Shown in pieces: positions 26,334 to 35,179 of a stretch of DNA of 64,000 bases. The notes below the pieces were generated by a model. The model saw nothing but the letters and a program-made list of their open reading frames with translations. It ran no database searches and was not told the DNA's origin. The first letter of the stretch is position 1. Each line of letters opens with the position of its first letter. Source of the DNA: Motiliproteus sp041586735 (GTDB lineage: Bacteria; Pseudomonadota; Gammaproteobacteria; Pseudomonadales; Balneatricaceae); NCBI GenBank assembly GCA_041586735.1, contig JBFGZQ010000012.1, positions 48,549 to 112,548 of the forward strand, given 5' to 3'. The position numbers and the translations under genes were made by a program.

Positions 26334-26366
26334 GGGTGGCCCGGCGTAAGACGGTCGGGGCCGCCC
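26334..26366 (+). terminator. GC-rich hairpin after the prepilin gene
   Basis: GGGTGGCCC (26334-26342) pairs with GGGCCGCCC (26358-26366): nine base pairs including one T-G pair. No T-run follows, so read-through is expected. A hairpin here could protect the prepilin mRNA or partly stop transcription, giving more pilin than assembly proteins. Confidence 0.5.
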
Positions 26367-26404
26367 ATTCCTGTCTAGATGGAGTAAACCATAAGGGGGT
26401 TAGC

Positions 26405-27163
26405 ATGAGACGCAAACATACCGGTAGTACGATAGTCGCTATGGCGATGTTCCTGGTGTCCGGGGTGCTGGTTAGTGTATTGGGCATCCGTCAAGCTGAG
26501 AGCTACACGACCCAAGAGGCCTGGGGAATGAGAGGCGACTGGCCAGCAGGTGTATTGGTAAAGCCCGAAATGTTGCGCAAGATTCGGGTCGATGCGGAGG
26601 TGCCCTACATGAGTGATCTACATCAGTTGCTGGGCAAACTATTAGTGAAAGACAAGCGGGATGGGGATGCGTTGCTGCAAACCGAGTTGACAGTACCGCC
26701 CCGTTCCTGGCTTGCGCAACAGGTGCCGGAGAGCAAGGTACTCTATACCCTGACGCCACACCGCAGCGCTATACCTCATACCCAGATGCGTAATGGCGAT
26801 AGTTTTGATGTGGTCGTGACCGGTCGTAAGGGTGTGCGCACGGTGGCCAGTAACGCCCAGCTTATAGGTGTGCTCTCGGAAGGCCGCCAGGCACCGGTCA
26901 ACAAAGCCAATCTGGGTAGTCTGGTGCTACCCAATCGCGACAACATCAAGCCGATGTCGAAGAAACACCTGGTGATTGCCGTAGCGCCGGAAGAGGTTTA
27001 TCCACTGGCGAGCATTGACAGCAAGGATAAAGTCAGCATTGTTCTGCATCGAGCGGGTATTTCGGATGGAGGCGTGCGCGCGTCCATTCGCCCTGAACCC
27101 AGGCAGCGCTATGTTGAGCTGGTCTCGGGTGTAAATCGCCGCGAGGTGGTGGTTGATCTTTAA
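26405..27163 (+). CDS. cpaB: Tad pilus assembly protein CpaB (RcpC) homologue
   Basis: A 252-residue periplasmic protein with one N-terminal membrane anchor (STIVAMAMFLVSGVLVSVLG). A SAF-type domain follows (PAGVLVKPEMLRKIRV, GKLLVKDKRDGDALLQTEL), then the CpaB core (MRNGDSFDVVVTGRKGVRT). In Tad systems CpaB/RcpC is thought to work with the secretin. ATG 26405 is chosen, with AAGGGGG about 5 bases upstream, over the in-frame ATG 26336, which lies inside the hairpin. Confidence 0.8.
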   Translation: MRRKHTGSTIVAMAMFLVSGVLVSVLGIRQAESYTTQEAWGMRGDWPAGVLVKPEMLRKIRVDAEVPYMSDLHQLLGKLLVKDKRDGDALLQTELTVPPRSWLAQQVPESKVLYTLTPHRSAIPHTQMRNGDSFDVVVTGRKGVRTVASNAQLIGVLSEGRQAPVNKANLGSLVLPNRDNIKPMSKKHLVIAVAPEEVYPLASIDSKDKVSIVLHRAGISDGGVRASIRPEPRQRYVELVSGVNRREVVVDL

Positions 27164-27266
27164 GCCTCGCCAAGCGCACCGTTGACTCGACGCCAGCGAA
27201 CGGCTGATCAAGATCAGCCACCAGGCTATCCGCCTTAAACCAGCCGATATTCAGGGGGGAATCAGG

Positions 27267-27956
27267 ATGAAAATAGTTATCCAGGTAGCGGTGCTGTTAG
27301 TGGTGGGCTGTGCTGAACAACGATCGATACCGCACTTCTCGCCATCACCCGTAGGGGATAAAAGGGTACCGCAGGCACTCGCTGTCGCCACCTCTCCCGC
27401 TTTCGCCCATGACCAGTCAACGCGTGCCAAACCGTTGATCAGCAGCGGCCAGGCAACCCCCTGTACTGATCTGACCGCGGCATCCTATCCGTCGACAAGG
27501 ATATCCAGTGGTTATCGACCGATTGCGCAGATCGGCCCCTTTCCCCACGACCAATCCAGTCTAGATAGACGGGCTCGGCAGCGCCTGGGAACGATCGCAA
27601 ATTACTTAAGCAGCCAAGATGCGGCGGCCAATCCTTTGATTCTGGTGGTAGGCCACAGCGATAGCGTCGGTGATGCCGGCTATAACCTGCGCCTGTCGCG
27701 GGCGCGTGCCGACAGCGTTGCGTACCAACTGATCGCACGTGGCGTAGAACGGAGCTGGATACGTACCCTCGGGATGGGAGAACAGGCCCCGCTATCGGTT
27801 GACTGGCCCAACGAGGACGTAGCCGGCAACAGGCGGGTGGATATTCTCATTCGTACCCGTGCCGATGCCGGCTCGATACGCTCACATTGCCATGAATACT
27901 CCGGCGGCCGGCAGGGCATGATGCCGCTGCTGACCACACAGGAGATTGAACGATGA
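27267..27956 (+). CDS. OmpA-domain lipoprotein of the pilus locus
   Basis: A 229-residue predicted lipoprotein. The leader ends in the lipobox VVGC (Cys15), then comes a Ser/Pro-rich linker and an OmpA-C peptidoglycan-binding domain from about residue 95 (VVGHSDSVGDAGYNLRLSRA, ARGVERSWIRTLGMGEQAP, NRRVDI). Such proteins tie outer-membrane parts to the cell wall. It sits between cpaB and the secretin gene, with a 4-bp overlap into the latter, so an anchoring role for the secretin is likely. Confidence 0.82.
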   Translation: MKIVIQVAVLLVVGCAEQRSIPHFSPSPVGDKRVPQALAVATSPAFAHDQSTRAKPLISSGQATPCTDLTAASYPSTRISSGYRPIAQIGPFPHDQSSLDRRARQRLGTIANYLSSQDAAANPLILVVGHSDSVGDAGYNLRLSRARADSVAYQLIARGVERSWIRTLGMGEQAPLSVDWPNEDVAGNRRVDILIRTRADAGSIRSHCHEYSGGRQGMMPLLTTQEIER

Positions 27957-29941
27957 ATTCGAGTCGAGGATACCATTTTCTGGCCCTGACGGCGGCCCTG
28001 ATGCTGGGGCTTCTCGTGTCGATCGAGATCAAGGCCGACCTGAAATATGTGGAGAATGCCAACGGTCGTAAATCCGCCGATTTTCGTGAGGTCATTCAAT
28101 GGACACACAGTCGACTGATATTCGACAAGGAGTTGAAACGTGTCGCCGTTGGACAGGATAAAACCCTGGAAGTCGAGATATTGAGCGGTCAGGAGTTGCT
28201 GATGCTGGCCAAAAACGTGGGGCGCACCAGCCTGATCGTCTGGTATCAAGATGGTACCAGTGACACCTATCTGTTCAGTGTCACCGAGGATCTCTCGGTT
28301 CTACGTCGCGCCTTAAGCGATATACATCGCGGCATTCGATTACAGACCGCACCGGACCGTCCAGCCCTGGTGTTGCGTGGCAAGGTGCCGACTGTTGACT
28401 ACAAGGTGGCCGCCGAATCGGCCGCACGCCACTACCTGGGGGTGCAAAATACCACCCATAACCGAGCCGGGGTCTCACCCAACAACAGCCAGCAGCTGGC
28501 TGCGGTGTTGCAGAGGGTGATGTCAGCACAGACTCAGTCGACGACCCGGTTCAAGGAGGCGTTTCGCCTGAATTCTCAGACTCCGGCGGCCAACCCTCGC
28601 GTAGCCGTGATCAATCTGATTCAAGTTGAACAACTACCGAAAACCCTGGAAACCAAGATCCTCGATGCGATTCGGTCCCTGGGTGGAGATGGCGTCCGGG
28701 TACGCCGGATCATGCAGGGCGATGTTGCCAACGACCTGGCCGATACCCTGTTGCTTGAGGGTAAAGTCAAGAACCAGGTCACCTTGACGCGAATGCTGAA
28801 TGTCGCTTCACGGCTGCTGCTAGGCGATAGCAGCACTGACGGTCTGTCAGGTATGAAGGTGGTTACCGATGAGGCCGGTGCCGCTGTTGGACAGGGTGGG
28901 GCTAACGTCGGTTCCGGTCTGCTGAGTGGGGCTTTCGGCGGCACGGGACAAAGCCAGGGGTTAGGCAATAATATTCGCGCCAATATAGGCCGTGCGAAAC
29001 TGATCTCGATGGTGAATGGCCGCCTGCTCTCTGTGGTCGAGGTCGAGGACCTGCCGCAGGTGCGCGTGGCGGTGCAGATCCATGAGATCAACCGCAACCG
29101 CCTCAAAAGCTGGCGGCCGGATCTGAGTCTGGTGTCATCGGGCTATAACGGGGATGGGCTGTTTGCTCTTGGTGGGCTTAATCAGGTACGGCCGGAGAGT
29201 TCCACCCTGGAGAATGCGTTGCAGATTCTGGGTGGGACGCTGACCAACAACCTGCAGATCGGCGGCAGCCGGATCGCGTTTGATCTGCTGTTTTCAATGA
29301 TGGAACGGGAGGGGATATCGAAAACGCTCTCGCGTCCGACCCTGATGGTGCTCTCTGGCGAGTCGGCGCTGTTTAGTGTCGGCGGCGAGATCCCGGTGCC
29401 AACCGCCTTTGCTCCGACCGGCTTGAAAACCGGTGACGAGGTGGGCAGCAACACCGCCGGGGTGTTCAGCGGCACCCGCTTCAGGTCCTTTGGTGTGCAG
29501 TTGAAAGTACGCGCCATGGTGGATGAAAACGACAGGATTACGCTTGATGTCAACCCGGAAGTGTCATCGCCGGATACGCTACTGACTCAGCTGATCTCCG
29601 AGAGTACCGGCGGTAGCCTGAACAGTACCGCCTTCAATACCCGCAGCATCCGCACTACGACCCGCTTGCAGGATGGCCAGCCGCTGGTGCTGGGGGGGTT
29701 GGTTTCCAGCGATCAATCGTCGCTGGAGGACGGCGCGCCGGGGGTGCGTGACATCCCTTTGTTTGGGCGGCTGGCCGAATCATCCAGTGACAGCGGGCAG
29801 GATCGCGAGCTGGTGATCATCGTCACGCCAACCCTGGTGCGTGAAGTCAACAGCGATGTTCATCTGTGGGCATTTCCCGCCCCACTGGATCTGGCGCAAC
29901 AAGCACTTTTCCCTGCCGCCACGCTGAACGAGGAGTTTTAA
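27953..29941 (+). CDS. cpaC: Tad-type secretin CpaC (RcpA)
   Basis: Outer-membrane channel for the pilus, 662 residues. A signal peptide (LALTAALMLGLLVSIEIKA) precedes a pilus-assembly N-terminal domain (about 30-120), a central variable part, and the secretin core in the C-terminal half (VAVQIHEINRNRLKSW, LSRPTLMVLSGESALFSVGG, DIPLFGRLAESSSDSG, RELVIIVTPTLV). A Gly-rich stretch near residues 300-345 precedes the core. ATG overlaps the OmpA-lipoprotein stop by 4 bp. Confidence 0.88.
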   Translation: MNSSRGYHFLALTAALMLGLLVSIEIKADLKYVENANGRKSADFREVIQWTHSRLIFDKELKRVAVGQDKTLEVEILSGQELLMLAKNVGRTSLIVWYQDGTSDTYLFSVTEDLSVLRRALSDIHRGIRLQTAPDRPALVLRGKVPTVDYKVAAESAARHYLGVQNTTHNRAGVSPNNSQQLAAVLQRVMSAQTQSTTRFKEAFRLNSQTPAANPRVAVINLIQVEQLPKTLETKILDAIRSLGGDGVRVRRIMQGDVANDLADTLLLEGKVKNQVTLTRMLNVASRLLLGDSSTDGLSGMKVVTDEAGAAVGQGGANVGSGLLSGAFGGTGQSQGLGNNIRANIGRAKLISMVNGRLLSVVEVEDLPQVRVAVQIHEINRNRLKSWRPDLSLVSSGYNGDGLFALGGLNQVRPESSTLENALQILGGTLTNNLQIGGSRIAFDLLFSMMEREGISKTLSRPTLMVLSGESALFSVGGEIPVPTAFAPTGLKTGDEVGSNTAGVFSGTRFRSFGVQLKVRAMVDENDRITLDVNPEVSSPDTLLTQLISESTGGSLNSTAFNTRSIRTTTRLQDGQPLVLGGLVSSDQSSLEDGAPGVRDIPLFGRLAESSSDSGQDRELVIIVTPTLVREVNSDVHLWAFPAPLDLAQQALFPAATLNEEF

Positions 29942-29942
29942 A

Positions 29943-30671
29943 ATGATGTGGAAACAGTATTTGATCCTGACCATAGCCCTGCTGAGCGGCTGCGGTGCGA
30001 TGCAACAAACGCGCACCGAGGCAACCGAGAATCCGAGGCTGCGAGTCGATCAGGCGCTGGCTCACTATCAGAGGACGCTGGCGACCGGTAACAGCTGCCA
30101 CACCGCAACCCGCGGCTGGCAGGACCCGGTCGACTGCGAAGGATTATTGCGGGAGGTGCTGGCGCTGCATGCGGCTTACCCCTATAACGAGCGCGTCGCG
30201 ATGCTGGCCGCGTTGGTCGCCTATCAGGCCGGTCGTGCCGAGCAATCAAGCTATCTGTTGGATCAGTTGCTGTGGGGGCAGCGACCGCGTCCCGAAGCGG
30301 CGATGCTGCGCAGCCGGATCGCGATGGAGGAGGGCAATCTCAATGTTGCGCACACCCTGCTGCAGACCCAATTACGCCTCAACCCGCGCCACCCAGGGTT
30401 ACACGAAACCCTGGCCGCTGTGCATTACCTGGAGCGAAACGCCAGTGCCGCCTTGGACCAACTGGTGCTGGCCGAGCAACTCGGCTCGCCGAACTGGCAG
30501 GTCGCCTACCACCGTGGCCTGGTGCTGGAGCAGCAGAGCCGACGGGATGACGCCTGTCGTCAGTACCTCCATGCCGTCACCCTGCGGCCAGATTTTAGCG
30601 CAGCCCAGAGTCGCCTGATGGGGATGCTGGACCTGCCACCGTGCCGCGCTGAATCAGTCCGGGGAGGTTGA
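29943..30671 (+). CDS. TPR lipoprotein, TadD-like
   Basis: A 242-residue predicted lipoprotein with lipobox LLSGC (Cys17) and several TPR-like helical repeats from about residue 75 (RVAMLAALVAYQAGRAEQSS, AHTLLQTQLRLNPRHPGLHE, AALDQLVLAEQLGSPNWQV). TadD lipoproteins of the same build act as pilotins for the secretin or stabilise the assembly. It begins one base after the secretin stop. The start has two ATGs in a row. Confidence 0.78.
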   Translation: MMWKQYLILTIALLSGCGAMQQTRTEATENPRLRVDQALAHYQRTLATGNSCHTATRGWQDPVDCEGLLREVLALHAAYPYNERVAMLAALVAYQAGRAEQSSYLLDQLLWGQRPRPEAAMLRSRIAMEEGNLNVAHTLLQTQLRLNPRHPGLHETLAAVHYLERNASAALDQLVLAEQLGSPNWQVAYHRGLVLEQQSRRDDACRQYLHAVTLRPDFSAAQSRLMGMLDLPPCRAESVRGG

Positions 30672-30673
30672 TC

Positions 30674-32020
30674 ATGCTGAAACAGCCAATGGAGCTGTCC
30701 GCACCCGATTTCCGCCGTTTGCGCCGACATCTTCACCAACAGCTGATCGCATCACTGGAGCAGGAAGATGAGCACCGCTTCGATGATATCGAGGCGTTGC
30801 GGGCGCGCATCAATGAGCTGATCAGTGAGACGGAAGCGGAGCTGGAGCGGCCACTGGCACCTGCCCAGCGTATCGCGCTGGCTGATGAAATCCTGCATGA
30901 GGTGGAAGGATTAGGGCCTTTAGCGGCACTGATGATCGACCCCTCGGTCTCCGACATCCTGATCAACGGGCCTCAGGAGCTATGGGTTGACCGGGCTGGA
31001 TCGCTGCAAAAGACCGAACTGAGCTTTGACAACGAGGCGCATCTACGCCGCTTTCTCGACCGCCTGATTGCCGCCCAGGGCAAACATCTGGACACCAGTT
31101 GTCCAGCGGTCGATGCGCGTCTCGCGGACGGCAGCCGGTTGCACGCGATGATCGCGCCCCTGTGCGCGCAGGGACCGGTGGTGTCCATTCGCCGTTTCGT
31201 GTTGACGGATGCCGACCCCCAGACGCTGTTAGAAGGAGGCATGCTCTCTACGGCGATGCTGGAGCTGTTGCAGTTCGGCGTCGACGCCGGTCTCAATATT
31301 CTGGTTGCCGGCGGCGCCGCGGCCGGAAAAACCACGCTGTTGAATGCTATCTCCGAGTTTATCCCAACCCATGCACGGGTGATCACCATCGAGGAGTCCG
31401 CCGAACTACAGCTACGCCACCCCCACGTGGTGACCCTCGAAGCGCGTCAAGGCAACAGCGAGGGGCGCGGCCAGTTTGACCTGCGTGCCCTGTTGCGCAA
31501 CGCCCTGCGCATGCGTGCCGATCGTATCATCGTCGGCGAGGTGCGTGGCACCGAGGTTTTCGAGATGTTGCAGGCGATGAATGTCGGCCATGATGGCAGC
31601 CTCTCGACTCTGCACGCCAATAGCCCTTGCGATGTTCTCAAGCGACTGGAATCCCTGGCGCTGCTGGCCGATGTCGGCCTGCCGCGTGAAGCGATTCGCG
31701 ACATGATCGGCTCGGCGATCCAGTTGATCGTACAGGTGGCTCGGTTTCGTGATGGTAGTCGCTGCGTCACCAGTATCGGTGAGGTGATAGCACATAACGG
31801 CAGTGTCGAGGTGCATGAGATTTTTCGATTCGTACCGGCGGCGGATCTGGATGACAATATCCCCACCGGCAAGGCGTTGAATCGATGCGGTGAGCATCGT
31901 CACAGCGGTTATGTCCCCAGCTTCCTGCAGCGCTTACGTCAGCGCGGTTACCGGTTGCCATCGGGGCTGGCCGGTTGGCTCGAGACCCGCAGCTGCACAG
32001 GGAGATCGAACCATGAGTGA
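30674..32020 (+). CDS. cpaF: Pilus assembly ATPase CpaF/TadA
   Basis: Type II/IV secretion ATPase, 448 residues. An N-terminal helical part and VSDILINGPQELWVDRAG are typical of CpaF. The Walker A reads GGAAAGKTTLLN, where most CpaF have GGTGSGKTT; the key G, K and T are kept. ITIEESAEL is the Asp/Glu box, RMRADRIIVGEVRG the Walker B region, and STLHANS the His box. ATG 30674 is favoured over TTG 30668 by GGGGAGG 6 bases upstream. The last 8 bp overlap tadB. Confidence 0.92.
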   Translation: MLKQPMELSAPDFRRLRRHLHQQLIASLEQEDEHRFDDIEALRARINELISETEAELERPLAPAQRIALADEILHEVEGLGPLAALMIDPSVSDILINGPQELWVDRAGSLQKTELSFDNEAHLRRFLDRLIAAQGKHLDTSCPAVDARLADGSRLHAMIAPLCAQGPVVSIRRFVLTDADPQTLLEGGMLSTAMLELLQFGVDAGLNILVAGGAAAGKTTLLNAISEFIPTHARVITIEESAELQLRHPHVVTLEARQGNSEGRGQFDLRALLRNALRMRADRIIVGEVRGTEVFEMLQAMNVGHDGSLSTLHANSPCDVLKRLESLALLADVGLPREAIRDMIGSAIQLIVQVARFRDGSRCVTSIGEVIAHNGSVEVHEIFRFVPAADLDDNIPTGKALNRCGEHRHSGYVPSFLQRLRQRGYRLPSGLAGWLETRSCTGRSNHE

Positions 32021-32891
32021 GCTTTCGCTAGGACTGCTGGCGTTGACTCTGGCAATCGCTGCAGTATTGCTGCTATTAGGTCAACGCCAGGAATCTCCGG
32101 CCGAGGTCGATGAGCTGGCGCCGCTGCTCCAGCACCCTTCGCGTGGCTGGATGACGGCATTTGACGCGCGTCTGCGCAGTCTCAACCGGCACTTGCGTCT
32201 GCCGGTGCTGCTAGCCGCCTTGACGCTGGTCAGTGTGCTGGTCTGGATGCTGTTTTCCATGCTCCTTCCCACCCAGCCGCTCGTACCCGTGCTGGCCGGC
32301 GTTGTGGTGCTGCCGGTGAGTGTACTGGTGATCAAGGACCTGGCGGCCTGGCAAACCCGTCGTTTCGAAACGGCGCTGGTGGATGTCGTCGACCTAGTGT
32401 ACGCCGCCAGCAGCGATGGTACCCCGCCGTTGCTGGCACTGGAGGTGGCCGCTAAAGCCTCTCCGCGCTTGATTCGCGTGGCGTTGGCCGACCTGGTCCG
32501 GCGAATCCGGTTGGGATCCTCTATCGAGGTCGCAACGGCTCCGCTACTGCAGCGTTATCCCAGCGAGGGGGCAGGGCTGTTTATCAATATGTTGCGTTCA
32601 CACTGGTACGCGGGGGCTGAGTTTAAGGGCTTGCTGGGGGCACTGGGCCATATCCTGCGCGAGCGGCGCAGCTTTCGCCAGACACTCCAGGGCAAACTGT
32701 CCGGTGCCCGCTATGCGCTGATATTTGCCGCTTTTTTTCCCTACATCATGATCCCGTTTTTTCTGTGGAAGGAGCCCCGCTGGTTGCTGCCACTGACCCA
32801 GCATGCCCAGGGACCCACCTTGATGTTCCTGGCGTTGATGGCCCAGGTGGTCGGCTTTTTATGGATGCGTCGCATCCTGAGGATGCGGTGA
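32013..32891 (+). CDS. tadB: Tad platform protein TadB
   Basis: Inner-membrane platform protein with a T2SSF domain, 292 residues. Membrane helices are at the N-terminus (LGLLALTLAIAAVLLLLG), near residues 70-105 as a pair, and near the C-terminus, with the T2SSF helical part at about 115-255 (VVDLVYAASSDGTPPLLALE). ATG 32013 has AGGGAG upstream; an in-frame ATG at 31890 lies inside cpaF with no family match. Confidence 0.88.
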   Translation: MSELSLGLLALTLAIAAVLLLLGQRQESPAEVDELAPLLQHPSRGWMTAFDARLRSLNRHLRLPVLLAALTLVSVLVWMLFSMLLPTQPLVPVLAGVVVLPVSVLVIKDLAAWQTRRFETALVDVVDLVYAASSDGTPPLLALEVAAKASPRLIRVALADLVRRIRLGSSIEVATAPLLQRYPSEGAGLFINMLRSHWYAGAEFKGLLGALGHILRERRSFRQTLQGKLSGARYALIFAAFFPYIMIPFFLWKEPRWLLPLTQHAQGPTLMFLALMAQVVGFLWMRRILRMR

Positions 32892-32894
32892 ACG

Positions 32895-33734
32895 ATGAAC
32901 GCTTTCTGGTTGGATGTGATCCTGAACGCTGCGTTGATATTCAGTCTGACGCTAGTGGTTCTGCTGCATCGCTACGGGGTGATCACCGACCGCTCCGTTC
33001 TCGATCGGGTAACGGAGCGTACCGACCAGGCCTGGAGGCAATGGGTCTATCCGAGCCAGCTGATGCGCCAGGCAGGCATCATGCCTGATGCCATGTTGCC
33101 GTTCTATTGGCCTGGCAAGGTGATACCGAGCCTGTTGGCGCCGCTGGCGCTGCTGGAATGGCAGGGGCTGCAGCAAATTTGGCCGTTGTTGCTACTCAGT
33201 GTTGTGGTGGGATTTTTTCTCATTGATCTGTGGCTGCTGCGAAGGCGCAATCGGCGTCGCAGTCGGATTCTCTATTCCTTGAGTTTTTTTGTCGACCTGC
33301 TGCGTGCTTACCTGTCGACTGGGTTTCCGGTCGCTGAAGCGCTCGACTGTAGTGCTCGCTTTGGTTTGCGCGCCAGTCATCCACTGGCGCGGGAGGTGGC
33401 ACTGGCCTGTGCCGAACTCCATGCTGGCCAATCGCTACGGCAAGCGCTCAGAACCATGGAGCGGCGCTGTGGTGTCAAGGAGCTGCAGCAGCTGGCTGCC
33501 GTGCTGGAGGTCGGAACCCAGGCGGGCGCCCCTATCCTGGAAACACTCGACAAGCAGTCGCGGGTATTACGTGAAAAGCAACGGACCTTAGTGGTTCAAC
33601 TGATGAACCGTAAGAGTATGGAGATGCTCTTGCCCCTAGGATTGGTCAGTATGCCGATGTTTTTTGTATTGGTGATCTTTCCCGCCGGTGCCCAGCTGTA
33701 CGACACCCTTCAGTTGATCAAGCAGTTGCTGTGA
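32895..33734 (+). CDS. tadC: Tad platform protein TadC
   Basis: Second T2SSF platform protein, 279 residues, paired with TadB. The start FWLDVILNAALIFSLTLVVL is a membrane helix, a helix pair lies near residues 75-115, the T2SSF part follows (FFVDLLRAYLSTGFPVAEAL), and a C-terminal helix LGLVSMPMFFVLVIFPAG closes it. It begins 3 bases after tadB. Confidence 0.88.
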   Translation: MNAFWLDVILNAALIFSLTLVVLLHRYGVITDRSVLDRVTERTDQAWRQWVYPSQLMRQAGIMPDAMLPFYWPGKVIPSLLAPLALLEWQGLQQIWPLLLLSVVVGFFLIDLWLLRRRNRRRSRILYSLSFFVDLLRAYLSTGFPVAEALDCSARFGLRASHPLAREVALACAELHAGQSLRQALRTMERRCGVKELQQLAAVLEVGTQAGAPILETLDKQSRVLREKQRTLVVQLMNRKSMEMLLPLGLVSMPMFFVLVIFPAGAQLYDTLQLIKQLL

Positions 33735-33801
33735 ATCGCAGGTCCGCTAGGCAAGCCGCAGAATGATAAAGAGTTAAGAATGGAACAGGAGTGCAACAAC
33801 A

Positions 33802-34941
33802 ATGTCGAGGTTGAAGCGTCGGGATCAGGGCGGATTTATCATCACCATCGAGCTGTTGCTGGTGATCACCATCCTCGGGATAGGGTCGTTGGTCGGCTTG
33901 GTTGCCATTCGTGATGCGCTGTTTAAACGCTACGTTACCAACCAGTCACACAGCGCCATCGTCGTGGACAGTCAAAACCTGGCGCTGGGCGAGGCGGTCG
34001 ACTACGATGAGCACGACGCCCCGCGGCTGTTCTATATCGATCGCTCCCAGGCGCGGAATTACCGCGTGCTGATCGGTATCCGTGATGACCGTTTTAGCAG
34101 TCGTGAACCGCTCTATTATGCGGGTAACAGCTGTCAAGGCACGCCCTGCATCAAAACCACCAGTGACGAAGTGGCCGATAACAAGGGGGCCGATGGCATC
34201 TCGGGCAGCGGCTCGGTCAGCTATTTTAATGCCCTGCAGGGGCAACCCAACTATGCCGTGGGCCGTGGCGAGTTCGGTTTACCCGGCGCGCTGTATCGCG
34301 AGAGTCCTCAGCAGTGCCCGCTGGAGTCTGCCGCCATCGGCTCACGCTGGGCCTCGCAGAAGGTGGTTCGCGGGACGCCCTGTGAACCGTTCAGTCTCAG
34401 CGAAGACAGTACCGAACCCGCCTACACTCAGTGCCTGATCAACAGCCTGGAGCCTTGTGAATGTCCCGCCGGGTACACCGATGAAGGCGATGTATTGGCT
34501 GGATATCTGCCTCAAATCAACAACCAGATCACCAGTCTATTAGCGCAAATAAACCCTGCTTTATGGGTGACGGGGGTGCAGATCGACAGCATCGAAATAG
34601 GTACACTCTGCTGCCCCGAATTGATGGCGGTGCAGGAGGCTGAGCTGGTCGATGCGATCACCTATGTCGCCATTGAACGAACCCTAATCAGCACGGGACT
34701 CTACGATATCCCGTCGGTACGCAGCCAGGTAGAGCCGATACTGGCGCCGCTCGAACAGGAAATTCTCTGCGCCGAGTCGATACAGCTCAAGGCGGCGATT
34801 TCTGTGCCCGCCGCTGACGATCCCGCCCGCAACGCCCTAGAAGTATTCGTGCCGCCGTTTCAGGTCAATCTGCCCGCGGATGCAGGTTCCGATAGCTGGT
34901 CTCATACAGCTCCGCGCGGCGAGGGAGGATCAGGCTATTGA
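33802..34941 (+). CDS. Large second prepilin, putative minor or tip subunit
   Basis: A 379-residue protein with the same unusual prepilin start as the small subunit: leader of 11 residues ending in GG, then FIITIELLLVITILGIGSLV with Glu at +6 and RDAL after the helix. The remaining 330 residues are cysteine-bearing (QGTPCIKTTS, EPCECPAG, TLCCPE) and carry GEFGLPGALYRES; no named domain was recognised. Its size, single copy and place at the end of the operon suit a low-abundance pseudopilin or adhesive tip. AACAGGAG lies upstream of the start. Confidence 0.65.
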   Translation: MSRLKRRDQGGFIITIELLLVITILGIGSLVGLVAIRDALFKRYVTNQSHSAIVVDSQNLALGEAVDYDEHDAPRLFYIDRSQARNYRVLIGIRDDRFSSREPLYYAGNSCQGTPCIKTTSDEVADNKGADGISGSGSVSYFNALQGQPNYAVGRGEFGLPGALYRESPQQCPLESAAIGSRWASQKVVRGTPCEPFSLSEDSTEPAYTQCLINSLEPCECPAGYTDEGDVLAGYLPQINNQITSLLAQINPALWVTGVQIDSIEIGTLCCPELMAVQEAELVDAITYVAIERTLISTGLYDIPSVRSQVEPILAPLEQEILCAESIQLKAAISVPAADDPARNALEVFVPPFQVNLPADAGSDSWSHTAPRGEGGSGY

Positions 34942-35002
34942 ATAGCCCATTGCTCACCTCTGTTTGCTGAGAGCCCTAGTGCATCCCGTTCACTCTGGCA
35001 TC

Positions 35003-35023
35003 GCATTATGCAACGCATAATGC
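35003..35023 (+). terminator. Possible hairpin terminator after the pilus operon
   Basis: GCATTATGC (35003-35011), loop AAC, GCATAATGC (35015-35023), followed by TTATTGT. The stem is perfect but AT-rich and the T-run is broken, so it is only a candidate. It lies 61 bp after the large prepilin stop. The 238-bp gap to the next gene also holds an inverted repeat TACGT-N6-ACGTA at 35101-35116. Confidence 0.4.
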
Positions 35024-35179
35024 TTATTGTGACGATTCAGGCTCACTCCCAAGCAGCTGGCCGCATAAAATTCAACAATATTAGTATGATATCGATTTTT
35101 TACGTTTGTGTACGTAACTTGCATAGTCTCATTACCCCTAACGGAGATACCGAGTCTCTCCCGATTGAGAATCGACAAG

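Noticed and set aside
34942..35179. Gap after the pilus operon considered for a small missing gene (TadV or TadE)
   Set aside because: The gap is too short for TadV, and no frame with membrane helices or a ribosome site was seen.
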